From Bacteroides sp. 43_108 (lineage in GTDB: Bacteria > Bacteroidota > Bacteroidia > Bacteroidales > Bacteroidaceae), in the NCBI GenBank assembly GCA_001915545.1, contig MNQS01000193.1:1-24408 (forward strand): DNA of 24,408 nucleotides, in the 5' to 3' direction. Below are positions 1 through 8,043 of this stretch, piece after piece. Under the pieces are notes generated by a model, which was not told where the DNA came from, ran no database searches, and saw only the letters and a program-made list of their open reading frames with translations. The translations under genes were made by a program, and so were the position numbers. Position 1 is the stretch's first letter. Each line of letters begins with the position of its first letter.

Positions 1-229
1 AACTTCCACCTTCCAGACGCTTGTAGTACAGGAGAAAGCCATCACCATCCCAACGCAGTATTTTTACACTCTGCCGGTTTTTGCCAAAGAATAAAAATAC
101 ATCTCCGGAAATGGGGGACAACTCCTTCATTTGAGAGCGTATGATTTTGAATAAACCGTCAATGCCAAGGTTCATACGAACAAAGCCCAGGTACAGATAG
201 TAGCGATTGGCTGATGTTAGAGAATACAT
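1..229 (-). CDS. tnpB: IS66 accessory protein TnpB (Orf2), partial
   Basis: The minus-strand frame starts at ATG 229 and runs off the left edge after about 76 residues. It contains SPISGDVFLFFGKNR followed by VKILRWDGDGFLLYYKRLE, the conserved core of IS66 Orf2 (TnpB, PF05717). A GGAGGGAG stretch precedes the ATG and the start overlaps the end of tnpA by 13 bases, the translationally coupled arrangement usual for IS66. The protein is needed for transposition in some IS66 elements, but its biochemical role is not settled. Confidence 0.9.
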   Translation of the reverse strand, partial: MYSLTSANRYYLYLGFVRMNLGIDGLFKIIRSQMKELSPISGDVFLFFGKNRQSVKILRWDGDGFLLYYKRLEGGS

Positions 230-567
230 GGATCTCCCTCCTTTCTTTCGTAATCGCGTAACATTTTTATAACACCACCGGGTGTGGTCCGTTTGACCGA
301 AATGGTGGTTCCACTGTTAAAGGTGATTGTGATCCCGGAAAGACTAAACTCTTCTTCCGACAACATGGCGGGGGCTATTTGAGTGAACGAAGGAGAGAAA
401 GTTGTCGGTCGGGAGGGTTCAACGCCGCCATAATAATCACAGACCGCATCTGCCTTGACTTGTTTAACGCTATAGCCCCGTCTGGACATCCAGGAACTCA
501 TACCTCCAAAAGTGGTATGCTGATCGCGGCAAACATCGGCTAAAGAACAATTGTAGTCTACTTTCAA
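217..567 (-). CDS. tnpA: IS66 accessory protein TnpA (Orf1)
   Basis: This 116-residue protein has the layout of IS66 Orf1: a short N-terminal helical, DNA-binding-like part (residues 1-45, with SSWMSRRGYSVKQVK) and a C-terminal beta segment ending ITFNSGTTISVKRTTPGGVIKML. Such proteins lie directly upstream of tnpB, as here. The start at 567 leaves a 129-base leader to the IS terminus. It looks intact. The element may still be mobile if the part outside the window is complete. Confidence 0.85.
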   Translation of the reverse strand: MKVDYNCSLADVCRDQHTTFGGMSSWMSRRGYSVKQVKADAVCDYYGGVEPSRPTTFSPSFTQIAPAMLSEEEFSLSGITITFNSGTTISVKRTTPGGVIKMLRDYERKEGDPCIL

Positions 568-854
568 ACTTCAAGGAAATGTTTCCAAGTTTTTCCAAAT
601 CGATTTTCTGCTAAATCCATAATGATTCATTTTTATATATGGCAAAAATATAAGAATGAAAAATGGGCGGCAAGATAGAATCGCGGAAACGCTTACTCCA
701 ATTTCGTATTTTTTATATGTATGTATTTGTTTATCAGTGGCTATAGTATTTGATATTTTAGAAACTAAAAGATTGAGGGTATCTGTATAAAGCAATAATT
801 ATCTATGATTTAGATAGATTTTATAGTGAAAAGTTCCCCAATTACATAGAGGGG

Positions 855-1037
855 CGTAAATTTGTCCCCCGTATGTGGCTTGGGGGACAAAAATATTGAA
901 AAAATAGGCATAACAAAAGAAAATATCTTTCCTAAAACTATTATTTTGCCATATTTAAGTCGTTTTTAGTCAGCATTTTAGATTTTTTATAATTGTAACT
1001 ATATGATAACTATATAGTTAGGTTACTTCCCGATGCA
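855..1037. repeat. Left copy (A1) of a long diverged direct repeat
   Basis: This block aligns by eye, in the same orientation, with 24117-24320. Shared landmarks in order are: a GTCCCCC/GGGGGAC pair (864-870 and 882-888), GGGGACAAAAAT, an AAAAGAAAATAT run, a TTATTTTxCCAT motif followed by AAGTC, a hairpin TAACTATAT (996-1004) with ATATAGTTA (1012-1020), and CCGATGCA. On the minus strand the last part encodes C-I-G-K-stop (stop at 1023-1025), the same four residues that end the frame at 24306. The copies are clearly diverged, so this is not a recent duplication. Confidence 0.7.
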
Positions 1038-1101
1038 GAAAATATAAATTGATTTGTAATATATTGATATTTAGTATGCTTTTCCCTATTATTTATATGA
1101 A

Positions 1102-1190
1102 GAGGGACAAACTGGGGACAAAATTTATACAAAAATAACACTAAAAAAAGAAAACATAATTTTTTGGAACTAAATAATTCTCAAAATCGT
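1102..1190. repeat. Second left copy (A2) of the GGGGACAAA motif block
   Basis: Bases 1105-1123 are identical over 19 bases to 24157-24175 (GGACAAACTGGGGACAAAA). The following A-rich stretch, with an AAAAGAAAACATA run, a TTCTCAAAA motif and GTATGCTAACC, contains the same words as the B copy in partly changed order. The left side therefore holds one full copy (A1) and one partial copy (A2) of the right-hand block. Confidence 0.6.
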
Positions 1191-1463
1191 ATGCTAACCA
1201 AAAGAAAAAGGAAGAATTCTCTGCATAGTTATCATAATCTGATACCTAGTAGTATTAATTCTAACCCAGATTCAAGATGCATAGAGTGCCGTTTATTAGA
1301 GAAAAGAAATTATAGGTTTAGTCTAGTATCTTGTATATTTAAAAAGGTTCTAAACCAAACATTATACAACTTCATAATGACTGATATTGGTTAATAGAAT
1401 CTTGTATTTTCTCTTTTCGCCAGCAATATTATTTATCTTGATGCCTTTCTTTATTTTTAATGC

Positions 1464-1489
1464 GTGAAATTTTCACGTGAAATTTTCAC
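1464..1489. promoter_or_regulatory. Tandem 13-bp operator-like repeat before rloA1
   Basis: The near-palindrome GTGAAATTTTCAC occurs twice back to back (1464-1476 and 1477-1489). The pair ends 18 bases before a -7 box, so it covers the expected -33 region of the rloA1 promoter. Tandem imperfect palindromes in this position are typical of repressor binding sites. No regulator gene is adjacent, so the protein that would bind is unknown. Confidence 0.5.
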
Positions 1490-1507
1490 ATTTCTGGTTG
1501 TTTTAAT

Positions 1508-1515
1508 TATCTTTG
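1508..1515 (+). promoter_or_regulatory. -7 box of rloA1 promoter
   Basis: TATCTTTG matches the Bacteroidales TAnnTTTG -7 consensus. It would start transcription near 1522, about 55 bases before the preferred rloA1 ATG. The -33 element is poor and overlaps the tandem GTGAAATTTTCAC repeats, as expected for a regulated promoter. Confidence 0.5.
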
Positions 1516-1577
1516 CATTGAGATAGGTTAATGTCTCATTGATATTACTGTTTGATTATTTTATTAAATACTATTTT

Positions 1578-2888
1578 ATGATACTGCGTGTTATATTGAA
1601 GAATTTTCTGTCATTCAATGATGAGGTTCAGTTTGATATGTTTCCTAATATGAAAAGGACAACCTTGTCTAACCATATTACTATGCTTAATGAGAAACTG
1701 CCTGTATTGAAAATGGCTGCTATATATGGAGCCAATGGCGCTGGAAAATCCAATTTGTTAAAGGGTATCAATTTCTTGAAAGCAATAGCTTTGAACAAAA
1801 GTTTTCTCGACAAGGATACCTTTGGTAAGTACATCTTTGCGTTAAAAGAAAATACAGGAACAGAACCTATGGAACTGACAATAGAGTTTGAGACAAAAAC
1901 AGGAATTCCATATATATACTCTGTGGAAATTATGAATACTGGGATTGTTTCCGAAATACTACAGATTTCCGGTTTGGGTTCGGAAGAAAACCATAATGTT
2001 TTCACTCGCAAAGAGGGCAAAATCGAATATGCAGTTACGCCTTCAGAGGAAGTAGGCAATATGGTTTTGGGATGGATAGAAAAAAATCCATTTTCCAGTC
2101 TTTTGACTATAAACAATGATATGCCGGTATTGACGGATGAAAATATTAGTATTGCACAAAAATGGTTTGAGGACGAACTTACAATAATTGGCTTGCATTC
2201 TTTCAATCCTGCACTGATTGGAATATTCAAGAGCAACAAAGAAATCAATCAATTTGCTTCGGATATATTTAAGGTACTTGGTCTTGGTATTAACAGAGTT
2301 AATGTCGAAACAGAAAATTTTGAAGATTGGATGAGTACCCATGACATCAGTAATCTACCTATGGACAAACTTAAAGAAATGCGTTCCGGAGTGTTGTCGG
2401 AGGTCGTTGATTTCAGAAATACAAGATCTATTAGTGTAGAAGATGGAGTGCAGAAGATAAGTCAAATGCTATTCCAGCAATTTGGTAAAAACGGATTTTC
2501 AAAGGATATGGATATCCAGGCACAGTCTGACGGTACGGTTAGATTACTGTCGCTTGTTCCGGCATTATATGATGCAATGAAATCCGCCAAGACGGTAATC
2601 ATAGATGAACTCGATCATAGCATACATTCACATTTGGTCAGGGAACTTGTCCGTTATTTTTCCTCACAGGACACCAATGGACAACTTATTTTTACAACGC
2701 ATCAGACCTGTTTGCTAAATCAGGATTTTTTGCGCACCGATGAAGCTTGGATGGTTGAAAAGAAGGATGGTGGGAGTCATATGTATTCATTAAACGATTT
2801 TAAGATTCACAACACAATTAATATTGAGAACGGATATATGGAGGGGCGTTATGGCGCTATTCCTTTTATTGGTGAATTGAATATGTAA
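1578..2888 (+). CDS. RloA-like AAA15-family ATPase, copy 1
   Basis: A 436-residue ATPase of the AAA15/AAA_21 family, the ATPase partner of RloB-type (and more distantly AbiL and PARIS AriA) anti-phage modules. The Walker A GANGAGKS is at residues 51-58, Walker B VIIDELD with D343-E344, followed by an H-loop LIFTTHQTCLL; the C-terminus carries the GRYGAIPF motif also found in copy 2. The ATG at 1578 is preferred over an upstream TTG (1539) because MILRVILKNFLSF is the normal family N-terminus. The protein is intact, but its downstream partner gene is decayed. By analogy it would act in the cytoplasm as an ATP-driven sensor that holds or activates the nuclease-like partner; this is inferred from the family. 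Confidence 0.85.
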   Translation: MILRVILKNFLSFNDEVQFDMFPNMKRTTLSNHITMLNEKLPVLKMAAIYGANGAGKSNLLKGINFLKAIALNKSFLDKDTFGKYIFALKENTGTEPMELTIEFETKTGIPYIYSVEIMNTGIVSEILQISGLGSEENHNVFTRKEGKIEYAVTPSEEVGNMVLGWIEKNPFSSLLTINNDMPVLTDENISIAQKWFEDELTIIGLHSFNPALIGIFKSNKEINQFASDIFKVLGLGINRVNVETENFEDWMSTHDISNLPMDKLKEMRSGVLSEVVDFRNTRSISVEDGVQKISQMLFQQFGKNGFSKDMDIQAQSDGTVRLLSLVPALYDAMKSAKTVIIDELDHSIHSHLVRELVRYFSSQDTNGQLIFTTHQTCLLNQDFLRTDEAWMVEKKDGGSHMYSLNDFKIHNTINIENGYMEGRYGAIPFIGELNM

Positions 2889-3007
2889 AATGTTAATATT
2901 GTTATGGATTTATCTAAATTTACATATTCAAAAAAAATACTCAAGATTAACTCCTAAATAGCTTGTACATCAGTCTATAACCCAAAATAAGGAGAATTGT
3001 CAGGTAT

Positions 3008-3638
3008 ATGAAACATCAGGAGTGTCTTCTGCTTACCAAAAGCCTGAAGGGATTCTTTCCACCAGTCTTATATTCGTACTCTCTGGGGGGAAAGGATTTT
3101 CTTCTGGAATTGATTAAACAGCGTGAGCTTAACTCTTTAAGAGTTGTATTTATGTCTGAAAAAGGACAAGGATTACAGCCATATCAGATGCAAGAGAAGT
3201 GGGAATAAATACAGTTGACAGGAGAAATAAAAATAGAATCGCAGCTTTTTCCAACTGGATACTATGGACAAAGTATTTCTCCTTTCGGATGTAGATGAAT
3301 TCTATGATCAGTTGGAGAAAATATTTAAAGGTAATCAAACCGATGTACAAGGTAGATGGGTCGTGAGCAATCCTTGTTTTGAGATTTGGTTGTATTATTG
3401 TTATTTGGATAGTCCAGAAAAAGTTCTTGGATGCTTGAAAACAGAACCTATTACTACTCGGAGCAAAAAAATGAAGGCCTTGGGTAACACATTAGTCAGT
3501 GGAGGGTTGAACCCTTGTTTGGCATTTGAAAATATGTTGAATGGAATAGAACACTGTATTGCTTACTATGCTGAGGATGATAACAGAATAACTGTCTTGT
3601 ATGCGACACAAATGCATGAAATGGTTCAGTACCTTTAG
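3008..3638 (+). pseudogene. Decayed rloB-like gene, copy 1
   Basis: Two frames together resemble one RloB/TOPRIM-like protein. The first (3008-3208) contains VVFMSEKGQGLQPYQMQEKWE, matching the glycine-rich strand after the first acidic motif of rloB2. The second (3264-3638, other frame) contains KVFLLSDVDEF and WVVSNPCFEIWLYYCY, matching the D-x-D and SNxxFELW motifs of rloB2. The normal N-terminal CEGxKTEPNYF motif is not recognisable. At least one frameshift and stops between 3208 and 3264 prevent a full product. It sits 120 bases after rloA1, where an rloB partner is expected. The RloB assignment is moderately sure; DUF4435- or DUF4276-type TOPRIM proteins are alternatives. Confidence 0.6.
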
Positions 3639-3730
3639 TCAGCATAAAAGAAATTTCAACAATATTTCATTTCTACATAATTTTGCACACAATCATGCGG
3701 ATATGATTATGTGTATAGATAACGATTATC

Positions 3731-3757
3731 TGCTGATTTTCAGCATGTTATTTTTTT
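3731..3757 (+). terminator. Probable terminator after rloAB-1
   Basis: A 6-bp hairpin TGCTGA-TTT-TCAGCA (3731-3745) is followed after five bases by seven Ts (3751-3757). It lies between the first and second RloAB modules, before the rloA2 promoter. Confidence 0.5.
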
Positions 3758-3783
3758 GAATCAGCAAATGTAATAGATGCTGT

Positions 3784-3820
3784 ATGCATATTTTTGAGAA
3801 AATATCTCAAAAATATGCAT
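3784..3820. promoter_or_regulatory. Perfect 16-bp inverted repeat, operator candidate for rloA2
   Basis: ATGCATATTTTTGAGA (3784-3799) and its exact reverse complement (3805-3820) are separated by five bases. The right arm ends 18 bases before the TACCTTTG -7 box, so it covers the -33 region. A long, perfect, AT-rich palindrome with no T-tract fits a regulator site better than a terminator. Confidence 0.6.
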
Positions 3821-3838
3821 TATATGAATTGAATTTTG

Positions 3839-3846
3839 TACCTTTG
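3839..3846 (+). promoter_or_regulatory. -7 box of rloA2 promoter
   Basis: TACCTTTG is a full match to TAnnTTTG. Transcription would start near 3853, about 44 bases before the chosen ATG. It is the same octamer as the promoter of the small RNA at 17882. Confidence 0.65.
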
Positions 3847-3896
3847 TACTCGAAAACAGTTATGAAAAATAATTGAAACACTTAAAAGTCAGATAT

Positions 3897-5168
3897 ATGT
3901 TACTTGAATTTACAGTTGAGAATTACAGGTCGTTTTATAGGAAAAAGACCTTAGTATTGGAGGCCGATAAAGCTTTGAAAGAATGTACTGAAACGAACTT
4001 GTTTGACTGCAATAAATATACTCTGCTTCGTTCGCTTGCGCTGTATGGTGCCAATTCAAGTGGGAAATCCAATCTTGTCAGTGCGATGCACGCAATGGCG
4101 AGTTGCGTGTTGTTGTCGGTGAAGTTAAATGACAATGAGCAATTGGAATATGACCCATTTCTTCTTTTGAAGGACAATCACCATCCCTCTATGTTTGAGA
4201 TTATATTTTTGAAAGGAGAGTATTGTTACAGATATGGATTCAGGTATAATCTGGAGCGTATCGTTGAAGAATGGTTATTCCGGAAAACAACACCTCGTTC
4301 TAAAGAGCAGATGATGTTCGTAAGAAACGAAGATGGGATTTGTGTAGATGAGAATAATTTCCCGGAAGGAGTCGGATATGAAGAAAAGACCAATGACAAC
4401 CGTTTGTTCCTGTCATTATGCCAACAGTTAGGCGGTGAAATATCTCGTCAGGTTATTTCTTGGTTTCAATCGGACTTTAATGTGATTTCTGGATTGAATA
4501 ATCAACAATATAGAGCATATTCAAAATTATTTTTTCACAAAAAAGAATCTTTGAGTGTTGATGCTCTCAACTTCTTCCAGAAATTGAGACTTGGATTTAA
4601 CAACATTCTTACTCATGAGGAAGAACCCAATATTCCTCAGGACTTGCCTATGGAATTACGAGCACTCTTCCAAAGAGAAACGCAAGGCAAGAAGAGTATT
4701 GAGTTGGATTCTATACATAACGTATATTCAGATAAAGGTAATATAGTAGGTACAATTAACTTCTCGTTTGAAGATAGGGAATCTTCCGGTACAAATAAGT
4801 TATTTGATCTTTCGGGACCGATATTCGAAACGCTTTATTCTGGGAGCGTGCTTGTCATCGATGAGCTGGATGCAAAAATGCACCCTCTGATTTCTCAGTA
4901 TATTATTGAATTATTCAATAATCCGGAAACAAATCCAAAGAATGCCCAATTGATATTCACTACCCACGATACGCACTTACTTTCTCAGAAAATTTTAAGA
5001 CGAGACCAGATATGGTTCACGGAGAAAGATTCTAAAGAGCAGACGGATTTGTATAGTCTGATTGATATCGTACTCCCAGACGGGACCAAACCTCGTAATG
5101 ATGCAAATTATGAGAAAAACTATATCGCCGGTCGTTATGGTGCCATTCCTTATATATTGAATGATTAA
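3897..5168 (+). CDS. RloA-like AAA15-family ATPase, copy 2
   Basis: A 423-residue ATPase related to copy 1, with the same plan: MLLEFTVENYRSF N-terminus, Walker A GANSSGKS at residues 51-58, Walker B VLVIDELD with D322-E323 followed by AKMHP, H-loop LIFTTHDTHLL, and C-terminal GRYGAIPYI. The ATG at 3897 is preferred over TTG 3873 because the family begins at this motif. Its stop lies 12 bases before rloB2, indicating one operon. RloAB pairs are usually treated as abortive-infection-type modules, related in architecture to AbiL and PARIS. The ATPase is expected to sense or gate and RloB to be the effector. The pair is complete here, so this is the module most likely to work. Confidence 0.88.
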   Translation: MLLEFTVENYRSFYRKKTLVLEADKALKECTETNLFDCNKYTLLRSLALYGANSSGKSNLVSAMHAMASCVLLSVKLNDNEQLEYDPFLLLKDNHHPSMFEIIFLKGEYCYRYGFRYNLERIVEEWLFRKTTPRSKEQMMFVRNEDGICVDENNFPEGVGYEEKTNDNRLFLSLCQQLGGEISRQVISWFQSDFNVISGLNNQQYRAYSKLFFHKKESLSVDALNFFQKLRLGFNNILTHEEEPNIPQDLPMELRALFQRETQGKKSIELDSIHNVYSDKGNIVGTINFSFEDRESSGTNKLFDLSGPIFETLYSGSVLVIDELDAKMHPLISQYIIELFNNPETNPKNAQLIFTTHDTHLLSQKILRRDQIWFTEKDSKEQTDLYSLIDIVLPDGTKPRNDANYEKNYIAGRYGAIPYILND

Positions 5169-5180
5169 TAATGTAAGGCT

Positions 5181-5894
5181 ATGGCAGCAAAGAGAATAAA
5201 GATAGATAATGCTTCTTCAAAATTTAGGAGGCAATCGCAAAAGAGAGAACAGAAAGTCATACGTTGCTCTGTGTTAATTGTGTGCGAAGGGACAAAGACT
5301 GAACCTAATTACTTTGAAGCTTTTGCCGAAAAGCAACAGGGGGTAATTGTATATGACATCGAGGTTAAAGGGCTTGGGCGTGGAACAAAAGATGTTGTGG
5401 AGAAGGCCATTGATCTTAAAAATAAGAATAACTATGACCGTGTTTGGGCTGTTTTCGATAGGGATGAATTTCCTGCAAAGGATTTCAACGAAGCCATTGC
5501 GATGGGACAAAAAAATAGCATTGAGGTAGCCTGGAGTAATGAAGCATTCGAATTGTGGTATCTATATCATTTTCAGAATGTAATAACAGGAGTGTCTCGA
5601 AAGGATTATGAAGAGAAGATTTCAACAGCTGTAAATGCTTCTCCGAAATATAAATCGAAGAAAAAGTACAGATACGCCAAGAAAGATCCTAACAATTATA
5701 AGATAATGACTACTTACGGCTCAATGGAGTCCGCCTTGCGGTATGCGGAAGCGAAGCATTTAGAATATGCAGATTCACGTTATGCAAATCAAAATCCTTG
5801 CACTACGATTTATCAGCTTGTACGGCAATTGTTGGGACGAGATGAGAAACTGAATGCTGAACTGATCGCAAGGATTGGGGAAAATGAATTATAG
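5181..5894 (+). CDS. rloB: RloB family protein (TOPRIM-like)
   Basis: A 237-residue protein with the RloB (PF13707) layout: a basic N-terminus with two RRQSQKREQK-type patches, VLIVCEGTKTEPNYF (residues 31-45, with the conserved E36), a glycine-rich strand VKGLGRGTK, then VWAVFDRDEF with D93 and D95, and SNEAFELWYLYHF (119-131). The acidic E...DxD set is what a TOPRIM-type metal site would use, so a nuclease role is plausible but not shown by the sequence. It follows rloA2 by 12 bases and the two probably act as one complex. It is full length with no disruption. The C-terminal part after 140 is rich in lysine. Confidence 0.88.
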   Translation: MAAKRIKIDNASSKFRRQSQKREQKVIRCSVLIVCEGTKTEPNYFEAFAEKQQGVIVYDIEVKGLGRGTKDVVEKAIDLKNKNNYDRVWAVFDRDEFPAKDFNEAIAMGQKNSIEVAWSNEAFELWYLYHFQNVITGVSRKDYEEKISTAVNASPKYKSKKKYRYAKKDPNNYKIMTTYGSMESALRYAEAKHLEYADSRYANQNPCTTIYQLVRQLLGRDEKLNAELIARIGENEL

Positions 5895-6013
5895 AACTTC
5901 AATGATTCAATGGTGGTGTTTTGTGTGTAAAGATAAATAACACCTTAAAAGTGTTTGAATGTAATATTTAAGACACTGATGGATTTTAAACAAAATAATT
6001 TCGAATAACATTT

Positions 6014-7462
6014 ATGCAAGTAGAAGAAATAACACAAATATTACGAGAGTCACCAAGCGTACGACTCATAAAATCAAGAAGTGTGGATTTCTTCTTGTCT
6101 TTTGTCATTGAAGCGTTTGAAGGACAGGCGGCTATAATGCAGGAACGCTTGCACATGCTACTGGAGAACCGACTGGATGAGCAGGAAAATACGTTGGTGG
6201 AGGATGATTCTGAAATGACGAGACTAGTAGAGTCTAACGAACAGAAAGCGAAACGGCTCATCAAAGACTGGACAGACAAGGGATTCTTGACCAATTATCA
6301 GAACGAAGAGGGAGAGGTGATATACGAGATTTCGTCACACACAAGCAAATTGATAGATTGGGTGGTGAGCTTGAAAAAAGAAGATTACATCGGTACTGAA
6401 TCAAAGTTCAAGACACTGTTTTCCCAACTGAAGGAATTGGTGGAATACTCGAACGAGGACCGTGAGAAGCGACTAGAATTGCTTCGAACCAAAAAAATGG
6501 AGATAGAGCATCAGATTCAGCGGCTGGAGATGGGCGAAGAGGTCGAGGTTTACGAGGACTACCAGATAGAACCACGATACAACAGTTTGAACAAACTGGC
6601 GAAGGAACTGCTGAGCGATTTCAAAGAGGTGGATGACAACTTTAAGGGGATTATCAAAGAGATATACGAACGTCAGACAGAAAATGCAGAGAAGAAAGCT
6701 TTGTTGAACTACATCTTTGATGCATATGGCGAACTAAAACAATCGCAACAAGGCAAAAGTTTCTATGCATTTTGGGAGTTTCTGCTCTCGGCCGATCTGC
6801 AGAAAGAATGGGACGAGTTGACTGGTGCACTCTACAAAACGCTGGAAAATAGAGGCATTGATGCACATGACATGTTTCTCAAGGAAATGAAAAAGCATCT
6901 GTTTGACGCTGGTGAGAAGGTTGCGAAAACCAACGACCGCATGAGCGAGAAACTGAGTCGAATCATTCGCCAGAACGGACATATGAATGCTGAGGCGACA
7001 AAGCAAGTAATCAACGATATAAAGAAACTACTCATCGAAGCCAGCAGACGGAAAGAAAAGCCAGATGCTTCGCTTGAATACGAAACCATTGACATCAATC
7101 TGCCGCTGGAGCGCCCTCTTACCCTCACACCTGTAAAAGAAACTGTGTATAAGGATAAGCCTGACATAGCCGGACTGAGTCTGGCTGATTTGGAGAGTAT
7201 TGGTAAACTCTACAATCCGTATCACATCGACCGAAAGGTGCTGAGAGACCGCATCAACGAGGTGTTGAACGACAGACAGCAGACGACCCTGGCAGAGGTG
7301 ATAGAGCGGAACGAAGGCGTGGAGAAAGGTCTGTCGGAAGTGTTTGGATACATTGGCGTGCTGAAGGAATATAAGACGGTGGTAAGCGAAGAACGCCAGC
7401 AACATATTATTTTTACAGAAAATAAAACCATATCAATTCCCGAAATTATAATAACAAGATGA
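6014..7462 (+). CDS. jetA: Wadjet protein JetA (DUF3375)
   Basis: A 482-residue protein with the N-terminal RLIKSRSVDFFLSFVIEAF winged-helix-like part and a long charged helical body (residues 130-360) that identify DUF3375, the kleisin-like subunit of the plasmid-restricting Wadjet complex. In that system JetA bridges the JetC SMC dimer and binds JetB dimers. It opens a four-gene operon (jetA-jetB-jetC-jetD). The jetA stop and jetB start overlap as ATGA. A weak TAATTTCG -7-like box lies at 5996-6003, very close to the ATG, so promoter position is uncertain. The protein itself looks intact. The base composition here is slightly richer in GC than the rlo modules, fitting a separate origin. Confidence 0.9.
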   Translation: MQVEEITQILRESPSVRLIKSRSVDFFLSFVIEAFEGQAAIMQERLHMLLENRLDEQENTLVEDDSEMTRLVESNEQKAKRLIKDWTDKGFLTNYQNEEGEVIYEISSHTSKLIDWVVSLKKEDYIGTESKFKTLFSQLKELVEYSNEDREKRLELLRTKKMEIEHQIQRLEMGEEVEVYEDYQIEPRYNSLNKLAKELLSDFKEVDDNFKGIIKEIYERQTENAEKKALLNYIFDAYGELKQSQQGKSFYAFWEFLLSADLQKEWDELTGALYKTLENRGIDAHDMFLKEMKKHLFDAGEKVAKTNDRMSEKLSRIIRQNGHMNAEATKQVINDIKKLLIEASRRKEKPDASLEYETIDINLPLERPLTLTPVKETVYKDKPDIAGLSLADLESIGKLYNPYHIDRKVLRDRINEVLNDRQQTTLAEVIERNEGVEKGLSEVFGYIGVLKEYKTVVSEERQQHIIFTENKTISIPEIIITR

Positions 7463-8043
7463 ACGCAGCAAATATACAACCATACAGCAGGGCTGTAGTG
7501 AAACTGTTGAAAGGCATCGTAGAGAAAGACGATGTAGTTTGGAATGATTTACTCGACTACCAAAGCGAGATTCAGGACTATATCAGTGTGATGGGACTGG
7601 AACTCATCGTGAAAAAGGATGAAGGTTTTGCCTTTGTCAAGCAAATGAAATTGGACGAAGACAAAACATTGAACATGGTGTCGAGAAGGTCGTATGGTTT
7701 TGAGGTTTCGGTGATACTCATCGTGTTGAGGCAGATACTCGAAGACTTCGACAGCAATCCAACAGAGTCGCAGGCTTCGGACAAGTATGTAACTGCTACT
7801 GAAATAAAGGAAGAGGCAGAATTGTTTCTTCCCGCCACATTCAATCGTGCCAAGTTTGAGAAAGATCTTGACCGCTATATAGACAGCATAGCAGGCTTTG
7901 GTTTCCTGGTGGAAGCAAAGCATATTGAGGGTGAGAAGCGCTATAAGATACATCGCATCATCAAGGATAAGGTGACACTGGACGATATATTAGAATTTAA
8001 AAACAAACTTAATGACTATAATGCAGCAGATGAACCTATTTAA
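7459..8043 (+). CDS. jetB: Wadjet protein JetB (DUF4194)
   Basis: A 194-residue DUF4194 protein: N-terminal helices, then RSYGFEVSVILIVLRQILEDFD and two winged-helix-like segments ending FGFLVEAKHIEGEKRYKIHRIIKD. This order is typical of the KITE-like JetB subunit that dimerises on JetA. It overlaps jetA by 4 bases and its C-terminal codons overlap the start of jetC by 32 bases, so the three are translationally coupled. It looks intact. Confidence 0.9.
   Translation: MNAANIQPYSRAVVKLLKGIVEKDDVVWNDLLDYQSEIQDYISVMGLELIVKKDEGFAFVKQMKLDEDKTLNMVSRRSYGFEVSVILIVLRQILEDFDSNPTESQASDKYVTATEIKEEAELFLPATFNRAKFEKDLDRYIDSIAGFGFLVEAKHIEGEKRYKIHRIIKDKVTLDDILEFKNKLNDYNAADEPI

Larger units (their letters stand above)
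1..696 (-). mobile_element. IS66-family insertion sequence, one end only
   Basis: The two accessory genes tnpA and tnpB of an IS66-type element lie head to tail on the minus strand. Read on that strand the terminal repeat begins GTAAGCGTTTCCGCG, which ends at plus-strand base 696; GTAAGCG is the usual start of IS66 terminal repeats. The 8 bases after it (697-704, TCCAATTT) would be one copy of the target duplication, but the other end and the large tnpC transposase lie outside the window, so this cannot be confirmed. The 130 bases between the tnpA start and the IS end are the usual IS66 leader. Confidence 0.85.
697..1463. other. Non-coding region with integrase-style repeats
   Basis: About 770 bases with no convincing gene. 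The DNA is very AT-rich and short frames here have no coding character. It holds GGGGGAC/GTCCCCC motifs, a TAACTAT hairpin, a four-residue gene tail and a second GGACAAACTGGGGACAAAA motif, all with counterparts near 24117-24320 and listed separately. Bases 1190-1460 show nothing I can name. Confidence 0.6.

Noticed and set aside
571..795. 74-codon frame on the minus strand
   Set aside because: It crosses the IS66 end at 696, so it cannot be a native gene.
1164..1394. 76-codon frame on the plus strand
   Set aside because: TTG start, composition without coding character, and it begins inside the repeated non-coding block A2.
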